A stretch of DNA of 64,000 nt from Sarcophilus harrisii (Eukaryota; Chordata; Mammalia; Dasyuromorphia; Dasyuridae). The notes under the pieces were generated by a model, which saw only the letters and a program-made list of their open reading frames with translations, did not search any database and was not told the DNA's origin. Positions 55,440 to 64,000 of this stretch are shown here, piece by piece (positions within the stretch are counted from its first letter, which is position 1; the number at the start of each line of letters is the position of its first letter). Location: assembly GCF_902635505.1 (NCBI RefSeq), contig NC_045429.1, positions 432,415,669 through 432,479,668 of the forward strand, given 5' to 3'. A program made the translations under genes and the position numbers.

Positions 55440-55600
55440 AGTGGTCAATGAACCCAAAAGACCCGGGTGCAAATTCTGTCTCCAACACTTACCAATTGTG
55501 TGACCCAGGGCTTAGCAAATGTTTGCTGAACTAAACTGACCTTGGGCAAATGACTTTACCTCTCAATGCCAGAAAAGTCTCTGAAACTATAAGGTCTAGA
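55440..55600 (+). mobile_element. CORE-SINE fragment
   Basis: 'gggtgcaaattctgtctcc', 'acttaccaattgtgtgaccca' then, after about 40 bp of L2-like wording ('agcaaatgtttgctgaac'), 'ccttgggcaaatgactttacctc'. The break suggests a small insertion or duplication. Confidence 0.5.
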
Positions 55601-55704
55601 GCAGATGGACTGCATTATGAGTTCTCTTGAAAAAAATCACAATTCAATTAAAAAAAAAAAGACAATATGGTAGACATTTGAAGTGTGGGAATACATGGAT
55701 TTTT

Positions 55705-55945
55705 GGGAAGCAGCTAAATGAGACAATTTATAGAGCACTGGGCTTTGGGTCAGGAAAACTCCTCTTCATTAGTACAAATCTGGTCACATCAGAACTGTGA
55801 GACTCTGGGCAAATCATTTAACCTTGTTTGCCTCAGTTCCTCATCTGCAAAATGATCTGGAACAGGAAATGACAAACCACTTTGGTAAGTTTGCTAAGAA
55901 AACCCCAAATGGTGTCAAGAAGAATTGGAAATAAAACAAAAACAT
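55705..55945 (+). mobile_element. MAR1-type CORE-SINE
   Basis: 'gaagcagctaaatgagac', 'gactctgggcaaatcattta', 'tgcctcagttcctcatctgc', 'gaaatgacaaaccactttgg' and 'aaaaccccaaatggtgtca'. Confidence 0.75.
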
Positions 55946-55959
55946 GTATTTTAAGTCAT

Positions 55960-56040
55960 TTACTTTTTACATTCAACAGCAAACATTGATTAAATGCCTA
56001 TGACCTGCCAGGAACTGTGCTAGGATAGAAACCTAATCAT
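55960..56040 (+). mobile_element. L2 3' fragment
   Basis: 'caaacattgattaaatgcctatgacc' and 'ccaggaactgtgctagga'. Confidence 0.5.
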
Positions 56041-56774
56041 TTGGTGCTAATGTGTTACAGAGCTTAGAGTTTTAAGGTAAAGAGCAAAGGGTATTCAGTC
56101 CTTCCTGTGGCCCCCACCTTAGTCTACTTGTCCTATCCCAAACCTTTCTTTTCCCACCAGAAAGCCTAGTTACCATCTTTGACTCCCTGAGCATGCTCAA
56201 GGAGAAAACAATGAAAAAGCTGTGGCAGCTCACCACACCCACTCTATGACAAGCCATCCCCAGCACCAACTCACTTTAGCTTTAATCGACTGACTGACAA
56301 ATGCTTATCGACAGGCTTGACTCCTGAAAGACTCCATTCCTCAAATGATTAACAATGACTTCCTTTAAAAGGAGAGTGTTTGATTGCAGATCATATTCCT
56401 CACTTCTTCATTTTAGTTACCCAAACAGCAGGGACTGGATGGTCTAAGCCTAGGGTGCCAAAAAGATGCTTTTACAATGGCCCGAAATGGATTCTTGAAA
56501 CCAAAGGAAACTTTCAAATTGACAAAAATCAGGAGCAGAAAGCTTATGGTAAATGGTAGAATCAAGGATTACAAAATTCAATTCAATTATCATTTATTGA
56601 ATGCTTGCTTCCTGTCTGCATCTTCATTATTTAATTGATCAATTAGGTAAGAAAGCAAGACCCTATAATTACAAAAACAAAATTGGTAAATTTCCTCCCT
56701 ATGAGTGGCTCACATTCTACTGAGGATAGGGAGGTGGAGAAGAGAGAACATGTACACACACACACGAAAAAAAA

Positions 56775-56795
56775 TACAATATATATATATATGAA
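56775..56795. repeat. (TA)n short run
   Basis: About nine TA units next to an A-rich stretch and a CA run (56755-56765). Confidence 0.8.
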
Positions 56796-56859
56796 GCAAC
56801 TACAAAGTAGTTTCATGGGAAGTGGGAAGAACACCATCAAATGGAAGATCCTTGTACAG

Positions 56860-57180
56860 AAGGTATCACTTGAGCTGAGCTTCAAAGGAAACCAGGGTTT
56901 CCATGAAGTGCAGAATGAATGCCATCCCACTATAGGAAACAGCCTCTGCAAAGGTACTGGAGCAAAGAACACTTACTATTAAGAACAGCCAGAAGCCCAT
57001 TATGGCTGCAATGCAGTTGTGGTGCAGAGGAACACCTCATAAACTTATAGAGGTGAGTCAGATTACGTTTGTAAAAGGTTTTAAATGCCTTAGAGGCTTT
57101 TGAGAATGGTTGAGTAGACAAATAAAACAGCAATTGGACTTCTCTGTGATACTCTTTTCTGTGACCAGGAATGGTGAAAC
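56860..57180 (+). mobile_element. L2-like dispersed sequence
   Basis: 'ggtatcacttgagctgagcttcaaagg', 'aaaccagggtttcc', 'ggaaacagcctctgcaaagg' parallel a sequence frequent in marsupial L2-class repeats. Confidence 0.45.
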
Positions 57181-57490
57181 AGCTTTATAATCTCTTCTTC
57201 CAGAAAGAAAGGCTGAGACTTGATGGATCACTTGAGCTAGTGAGTTCTGGGCTAAATCTGATCAGGTATCTGCAGCCTTATCAACTGCAAAATGGGGAAA
57301 CCACTACCTAAATTCCCACGAGGCACAAACTGAATAATATATGGAAAGTGCTTTATTAACCTTAAAATGCTCTATGTCATCTAATGTTATACCTAAAAGT
57401 AGAACGGTTTTCAACTGTCACTTCTATTGAAGGGGAACTCTCCTCTTCCACAATGAAGGAAGAAAAGAATATTTACACAACACTTTAATG

Positions 57491-57525
<35 letters not shown>

Positions 57526-57532
57526 CTCTCCA

Positions 57533-57667
57533 GGGGAGGGGGTGAAGGAAGGGAGGGGAAAAGTCGGAACAGAAGTGAGTGTAAGGGATAATGTTGTAAA
57601 AAAATTACCCAGGCATCCCTGATCATGGGTCAATAGTCAATTAAAAGTTATTAAAAAAAAAAAAAAA
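57533..57667 (+). mobile_element. Severely truncated L1 3' end with target duplication
   Basis: 'ggggagggggtgaaggaaggg' to 'gttgtaaaaaaattaccca' and 'ttaaaagttatt' plus poly(A) is the last 120 bp of an L1. The word ccctctcca, preceded by an A-run, flanks it on both sides (57524-57532 and 57668-57676), so the target duplication is A(n)ccctctcca. Confidence 0.8.
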
Positions 57668-57679
57668 CCCTCTCCAATC

Positions 57680-57860
57680 TTGTCTCATTTGATACTCACA
57701 ACCACCCTGTGAGACAGGTGCTATTGTTATCTACATTTTGTAGATGAGGAAACTGAGGCAGAGAATCATTAAGTGATTTGCCTATAATTACACAGGTAGG
57801 AGGCCAAATTTAAAGCTAGGTCCGCCTGACTCCAGGTCCAATGTTCTATTCACTGGAGGA
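57680..57860 (-). mobile_element. CORE-SINE, minus strand
   Basis: 'tctcatttgatactcacaaccacc', 'tgtgagacaggtgctattgttatc', 'gatgaggaaactgaggcagag' and 'ctgactccaggtccaatgttc'. Confidence 0.75.
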
Positions 57861-58769
57861 AGAGAAAGGATAATTCCATTATTTCTATAATTCAAAGTTA
57901 ATGGCCATTAAAAATACACACAAAAGTTTCAGAGCTATTCACAGCAATATTATGAAATTTGATGAAAGTGATTCTCATTTCTATTCCACATCCCAGTCTG
58001 AGTGAACTTCTCCTCCAAAGTGTGGACAAACACACTGGAACTTTGATAAGAGGACCACTGACAATCCCAGAATGATTTTCCTTACTGAGATCTTGATCAG
58101 TTTCCAACAACTGGAGTTGTCCCCAAAATAAATAGCTAGCAAGAACTCATGAGAATAGACCTGTAGTACAAATCACCCTTTTCGTGCTGACAGATTATAA
58201 TAAAAGACTGTTTTTGTCCCCTTTTCTTGATTTCTCTTTACCTTCATTCTTTAAAAGACAAACCAGAGAGCAATAAAGTAGAACTGTATTGGAAGAAAGG
58301 GAGGAGTGAAGTCTGTATGTGCAGTCACCTCCAGGTAATTCTTAATGACTGTCTTGGGGAAGAAATGAATCGGTTACACTTACTTGTCCGTAGCTTTCTT
58401 TGTTCAAATAATCCCAAATCTAAAATCCTCCTGAAACTGGAATGCCTACTTGTGCTGAGTGGGCTTGGGAAGTGGACTTTGAGTACCACCAAAGCCTTCA
58501 AAACTACAAGCCTTTCTGAAAATGCTGCCTTTAAAGAAGGCGATGAGATTGTGTGTGTGTGTGTGTAAGAGAGAGACAGAGGCAGAGAGAAACAAAGAAA
58601 GAGAAAGGACACCACGGGGGACAAGATCCTGAACAACACATGAATTCTAGTCCCTAACATCTTAGAACAAAGTTCAACTGTGATTTTTTTTCTAGAATGA
58701 GTATTTATGGAACCTTGTGAGGATAATGGAGCAGGTTATAACTTGAATAAGATTCCTTGAAATAGCATT

Positions 58770-58925
58770 AGGTGTTGCCAACCTAAACGTTGTTTGTTGT
58801 TGCTCTTTGTCCTTTTCTCTCAAAGAAGACCAGGCCATCAGGAAGATGATGTTATGACATGCAAAAAAATTGGATTTAAGTGAGGGTGGAGCTGCACAAA
58901 ATTCATCAACTTCAATTTTTCTATG
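58770..58925. repeat. Dispersed repeat, family not named
   Basis: 'ctttgtccttttctctcaaagaagaccagg', 'ccatcaggaagatgatgttatgacatg' and 'ttggatttaagtgaggg' resemble a repeat I associate with marsupial genomes. I cannot name it with confidence. Confidence 0.35.
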
Positions 58926-59289
58926 TTTACTGAAAATATCAATTTGTTAGTTAGCATTTATGCATGCTTTAAAGTTTACATAGTACATTTTAAATATTTG
59001 CATTTTGTATACACACAGTGATGATTCAGCCTTAACTAGTCACATACCTGTATTGAAGTATATACCCCACCTTTGGGAGCAGAAATAGACTGGTGAATCC
59101 CAGCTATAATATAACCTTTACTCGTACTATATACCTCTAAGCAAGCAGCATCTGAGCAACCCCATCTTCAGGTGAAAATAAAATCATTCCACTTCACTTC
59201 TAGGACACTGAGATGAGATCATTCACTTAAATCCATATGAAGATGGACTTTTTAAAAAGAAAAAAAATGGTTTCCCTCAAAAATTATAA

Positions 59290-59430
59290 TGACCAGGGCA
59301 GCTAGATGGTAAATACCGCATTGGCCTTGGAATCAGGAGGACTTGAGTTCAAATTGGACCTCAGACACTTAATACTTCCTAGGTGTGTGAACTTAAGCCC
59401 AACTGCTTCATAGAAGAAAAAAAAATTATA
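59290..59430 (+). mobile_element. Short tRNA-derived marsupial SINE
   Basis: 'cagggcagctagatgg', 'atcaggaggacttgagttcaaattgg' and 'ctcagacacttaatacttcctagg' with an A-rich tail. Confidence 0.75.
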
Positions 59431-59479
59431 CAGACCTGAATTATACCATGACTTTGTGGGGAAATGATTTATTATATTG

Positions 59480-59850
59480 CTCAGCAAAAATTATCATACT
59501 GTTTAAATGATTTACATGACTGATGCAGAGTAAAGAGAGCAGAATCAAAAAGACAATTTGTACAATAGCATTAAAAAGACAACTTTGGAAGACTTAAGAA
59601 CTAGAATCAACAGCACAACAATCAGTCCCTATTCTAGAGGACAGATGGCCAATGTTACCCACATTCTCCTGAGAGAGGAGTAATAAATTCAAGATGGAGA
59701 AGGAAATTGGACATTGTCAGTCATTGAGGGAATTTATTTTGTTTGATGATGTATATTTGTTACAAAGGTCTTGTTTTTGCTTTCCAATTGGGTACGAAAA
59801 AGGGTAGGAGGAAAGAAAATAGATTAATATAAAAAATTTAAATTTTTAAA
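59480..59850 (+). mobile_element. L1 3' end (marsupial subfamily)
   Basis: 'gactgatgcagagtaaagagagcag', 'aaagacaactttggaagacttaag', 'gaacaa/cagtcc' type wording, 'tgatgatgtatatttgttacaaagg' and 'tcttgtttttgctttcc' are an L1 3'UTR. Confidence 0.65.
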
Positions 59851-60009
59851 GAAGAAACATTTACCCCCAAACTATATAAGCATAGCTTTTGGTTACTGTG
59901 ACTTACAAAGAACCCACTAAATCTTAGAACCATTTCACAGGTGGAGAAATGCTCTAAAAGGGGCATCTTTGTCACAGTAGTAATATGTAGGGCAATGATA
60001 ACCAATCCT

Positions 60010-60530
60010 GTAAGTCATTCTTAAGGCTTAAATGAAATTTAAAAGTAAATTATATAGCTGATGCTAGGGACAAGACTAATATGAATAAAAAGAGATTCAC
60101 TCCTCTGAACCCAAACAGATGGTTGGGAAAATTTCTATTGGGGAGTGGGGTGGGGTGGGAGAAAAAAATTTTGATAACCTAGCTAGCTGTATATCAGCCA
60201 GGTAAGGTGAAACCTTTTAAATAAAAGGTGATTGAGTAGCACCCCCAGACATGTTAGCCTGAGTGGTTCCACAAAAGAGAAACAAACATTTTCTTGCCTC
60301 TAATAAAGGGTAATAGAATACAGCTTCACAGATGGCATGTTGTCCTTAAAATGTTATCACATGTTAACCTTAACAAACAAGTTTCTATCATAGCAGCTTG
60401 GTATATCACCAGTAGGTAACAATAGAAACGGATTGGAAGGGCATAGTGGGCTGCCAGAAAACAGAATCCTGAAAAATGTTTCTTTTTTCATTTTCTTCTT
60501 TGGTTTGGGAGGGTTTGAGGGTTTTTGTTT
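60010..60530. other. Intergenic, nothing recognised
   Basis: No gene or familiar repeat seen between the L1 ends at 59.85 and 60.54 kb. Confidence 0.35.
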
Positions 60531-60534
60531 TTAT

Positions 60535-61005
60535 TTTTTAATAGCACCTTCTTTTGTTCAAAATACATGCAAAGATAATTTCAACATTCACTCTTGTAAA
60601 ATCTTGTGTTCCAAATTTTTCTCCTCTTCCCCCCCCCCAGACAGCAAGTAATCTAATACATGTTAAACATGTGCAATTCTTTCCACAATTATCATGCTGC
60701 ACAAGAAAAATCAGATCAAAAAAGGAAAAGAATGAGAAAAACAAAAAGCAAGCAAACAACAAAGGTGAAAAAACTATGTTGTGATCCACATTCAGTTCCC
60801 ACCATCCTTTCTCTGAGTGCAGATGGCTCTCTCCATCACAAATCTATTGGAATTGGCCCAAATCATATCATTGTTGAAAAAGAGTCATGTCCATCATAGT
60901 TGATTATCACATAATTTTGTTGTTACTGTATTCAATATTCCTTTGGTTCTACTCACTTCACTTAGCATCAGTTCATGTGAATCTCTCCTGACCTCTGAAA
61001 AATGT
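60535..61005 (-). mobile_element. L1 3' end, minus strand
   Basis: 'caaaatacatgcaaagataatttc', 'aaaatcttgtgttccaaa', 'catgctgcacaagaaaaatcag', 'ttgtgatccacattcagttcc' and 'acttagcatcagttcatgtgaa' are the same L1 end as at 46.75-47.2 kb and equally truncated. Confidence 0.75.
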
Positions 61006-61599
61006 TTCAAAAATAATACCAATCTTTCTCAAAAAAGCAAATTTCCTTCCCTACTAGTATATCTGCACCCCTTTGTATACGCTGCTTGGGAGAGGGAGTC
61101 AAATGGTTTTCTTGGTTGATTTTGTTTCATATTTTGCTATTCTGTCCCAATTAAATGCTTTGCTATTTAAGCTTCTGCCTTGTTTGCTGGTGGATCGTTA
61201 TTATTGCACAAAAATTACCCTAAACATTTCACATAAATATAACATTATAAAGAACACCCTGATTAAGCTATTAGAACCTTTTCCCCTGCCAAAAGGTAAT
61301 AACAAATGACATGATTTCTTGCTTTCTCAATGGGTGGGGGAGGATGTAGAGAGAAAGAGAATTTGGAATTGAAAATACTTTAATAGTTTAAAATAGATAC
61401 AACAAAAAAAACTTAATATTAATAAATATTACCTCACGTTATCTATATTTAAACAACTCTAAGATGAATGAAAACTAATATCATGATGGATAATGCTGGG
61501 ATCTTGACATATAGATTGGAGAACTGATACTCATCACATCTGTTACCCCATAACTCATTTCTCTTTTGTGTGTGTGTATGTGTGTGAGTGTCAGACAGA

Positions 61600-61725
61600 C
61601 ACACAATGGGAGTTAAATGACTTGCCCAGAGTCACACAGCTAGGAAATGTTAAAATATATGAGGGTGGATTTGAACTAAGGTCCTCCTGACTCCAGGGCT
61701 CTACTATAACATCTGCTTCCAAATG
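61600..61725 (-). mobile_element. SINE fragment, minus strand
   Basis: 'gacttgcccagagtcacacagctagg', 'ggatttgaactaaggtcctcctgactcc'. Confidence 0.7.
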
Positions 61726-61939
61726 ATTTCTTAAACAACTTGAGCTGTTGATACAGATCACACATGTGACTCCTACAAAAATATTGAGAATAAAAATGTC
61801 AGGAGAAAAAAATTTCATTGTGACCCACATACAACTAATGGCTGAAACCCCAAAGCTAAGGCCTTTCTACATAAGAATCATTGTTGTAGTCTCCCTCCTC
61901 CCACCACACACACCAAAAAAATTGTTCAGGTCAACCTGA

Positions 61940-62030
61940 CAAAGACCACAGAACATGAGAGTTGGAAGGGACCCTAGCAATTATTTAAGCCAACTTATGA
62001 ATTTCTATACCGGCCCAAATGCATTCCACT
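61940..62030 (+). mobile_element. MIR-like fragment
   Basis: 'cacagaacatgagagttggaagggacc' is the start of the MIR-type 'gatctagagctgg' family. Confidence 0.4.
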
Positions 62031-62239
62031 GATGTTCTCTCACACACACACAGTGAGCTTGCATGCCACTTCTTTCATATATGCAATACTTAGAAATGTA
62101 TTTGTTGCCTTTTTGGAGTATAGCTACTCTGAGGACAGGGATTTTTTTTTTTTTTGCCAGTGCCTACAGTAAATACGTAAATGTTTGCTGAATTATACTA
62201 ATAAGAATATGTAGTATTAGTAATATATTTTATAAGAAA

Positions 62240-63150
62240 TATTGGGTCACCAATTAATTGATAAATGGTCAAAGGATATGAACAATTTTCATATGTAGAA
62301 ATCAAAGCCTTTTCTAGTCATTTGAAAAAAATATTCTAAATCACTATTAAAGAAATGTAAATTAAGACAACTTTGAGGTTCTACATCACACCTTTCAGAT
62401 TGGCTAAAATGAGAAGATAAATGTTGAAGGGGATATTGGAAAACTAACGCATCATTGGTGGAATTATGAAAGGATCCAACCATTCTAGAGAGCAATTTGG
62501 AACTAACCTAAAGAGCAATAAAACTGTACATACCCTCTGATCCAGCACTCTCACTGTAGTATCCGTAACTGTCATAAAAGAGGGAAAATGACCCACCATG
62601 TGCAAAAATGTTTGTAGCAGCCCTTTTTGTAGTGGCAAGGAACTCGAAATTCAATGTTCATCTGTTGGGGAATGGCTTAATAAGTTATGGTTTATGAATG
62701 TAATGGAATATCATTGTTCTATAAGAAATGATGAGGAGACTAATTTCAGAAAAGCCTTAATAGATTTACATGAACTAATGTTGAATGAAATGAACATAAG
62801 AGAACACTGCACACAGTAACAAGATTATGTGATCATGTGATGGACTTGGATTTTCTCAACAATGCAGTGATTCAAAAGTAATTCCAATAGATTTGGATTG
62901 GAAAATGCCATCTGCATCCAGACAGAATTAAACTGAATGGGATCAAAGCATAGGGTTTTTACCTTGTCTTTTCCCCCTTTTTTTCCCCCTTTTGATGTGG
63001 TTTTTCTTGCACAACCATGACAAATACAGAAATATATTTAAAAGAACTGCACACACTTTGCTTGTCTTGAGGAGGGGAGGGAGAACGGAAGAAAAATTTG
63101 GAATACAAAGTCTTCAGAAAAATTACAATTGAAATTTAAAATAGATATAT
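62240..63150 (+). mobile_element. L1 copy A: ORF2 C-terminus and 3'UTR
   Basis: 'gataaatggtcaaaggatatgaac', 'aatgtaaattaagacaac', 'gagagcaatttggaact', 'tctgatccagcactctcact', 'gtaatggaatatcattgttctataag' and 'catgacaaatacagaaatat'. Disabled; 5'-truncated; plus strand. Confidence 0.85.
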
Positions 63151-63803
63151 TGGGTCACAAAGGGCAAATTGTCTTTACCTTTTGATCCAGTAATACTACT
63201 AGTAGGTCTATATCCCAGAGGTCATTAAAAAAGGGAAAAGGAACTACATGTACAAAAATATTTATAACAGCTTTTTTGTAATGGCAAAGAATTAAAAATT
63301 GAGGGAATATCCATCAAAGTGAAGAATGGCTGAACCTGTGATATATGAATGTAATGGAATACCATGCTTTAAGAAATGAGCAAATTTCAGAAAAAAAAAA
63401 TGTACTTTAATGATCTGACACTCAATGAGCAGAACCAGACAACCTCTTTATTTAGTGACAGCATCATTGTTCGATGATCAACTAGGATAAACTTAGCTCT
63501 TCTCAGCAATACAATGATTAAAAATGGTTCATGAGGCAAAATGCTGTCCAATTCCAGAGAAAGAACTATGGAGTCTGAATGCAGATTGAAGTGTACTCTT
63601 TTCATTTTTTTTTCATGGATTTTCTCTTTTTTTCTGTTTCTTCTTTCATAACATGACTAATGTGGAAATGTTTCCATGATTGCACTATGCCTTCTTGGGG
63701 AGGGAGAAGGAAGAAAAATTTGTAACTCAAAATCTTATAAAAAATGTTGAAAATTATCTGTACATTTAAGTTGGAAAAATTGCTATTTACAAAAAAAAAA
63801 AAA
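63151..63803 (+). mobile_element. L1 copy B: ORF2 C-terminus and 3'UTR
   Basis: Starts 'attgggtcacaaagggc', then 'accttttgatccagtaatact', 'gaatgtaatggaataccatg', 'gatgatcaactaggat', 'aatgctgtccaattccagag' and 'catgactaatgtggaaatg', ending in an A-run. Plus strand, disabled. Confidence 0.85.
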
Positions 63804-64000
63804 TTGGGTCACACAACCCTGTTAGACAATTAGGCAAATTATCCAATTAATAGTCAAAAGTTATAAACAATTTTCAGATGAAGAAATTGAAACTATTTCT
63901 AGTCATATGAAAAGGTGCTCCAAATCACTATTCATCAGAGAAATACAAATTAAGACAACTCCGACATACCACTATACATCTCTCAGATTGGCTAAGATGA
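63804..64000 (+). mobile_element. L1 copy C (runs off the window)
   Basis: Starts 'attgggtcacacaaccctg', then 'tccaattaatagtcaaaag', 'ttcagatgaagaaattgaaac', 'tatgaaaaggtgctccaaatc' and 'ctctcagattggctaag'. Sense ORF2 C-terminal region continuing past the edge. Confidence 0.8.

Noticed and set aside
62598-62819. 73-codon frame near the right end
   Set aside because: Part of L1 ORF2 C-terminal remains.

Overview
The window is nuclear DNA from a marsupial. The repeats point to this: marsupial CORE-SINEs (MAR1/MIR type), a shorter tRNA-headed SINE ending in poly(A), marsupial-type L1 3' ends, L2 and CR1/L3 fossils, an RTE fragment and one solo LTR. I cannot tell an American from an Australian lineage. 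The three genes recognised are the mammalian neighbours MYO1D, CDK5R1 and PSMD11, in the order known from human 17q11.2 but read on the opposite strand.

Layout. Positions 1-3672 are the last intron of MYO1D (+ strand), with a 69-71 bp minisatellite close to its 3' end. The last MYO1D coding exon is 3673-3829, and its 3'UTR runs to about 6.3 kb, next to a threefold tandem repeat that carries a poly(A) signal in each copy. CDK5R1 (p35, - strand) converges on MYO1D: 3'UTR about 8.26-11.42 kb, intronless coding region 11418-12338, and a predicted 370-nt 5'UTR intron leading into a strong CpG island (12.3-13.8 kb). The stretch 13.8-17.26 kb is intergenic and holds a consensus-matching CTCF site, a (CA)n run and SINE/MITE debris. 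PSMD11 (Rpn6, - strand) occupies 17.27-42.73 kb: 13 coding exons that join to an intact 421-residue protein, plus a predicted non-coding last exon. From 43.4 kb to the end I see no gene, only a mosaic of L2, L1, RTE, CR1 and SINE copies and one solo LTR.

The genes are not an operon-like unit. MYO1D is a membrane-binding class I myosin, CDK5R1 is the neuronal activator of CDK5, and PSMD11 is a 19S proteasome lid subunit. The most informative non-coding signals are at PSMD11. Two identical antioxidant-response/Maf-type elements lie in the first 240 bp of intron 1 and fit the known NRF1 control of proteasome genes. A ZNF143-like and a YY1-like motif sit at the start. A 71-nt cryptic exon in intron 2 would truncate the frame. 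A predicted splice donor begins at the base after the stop codon. I found no evidence of a wholly new biological system; the findings are regulatory and structural candidates.
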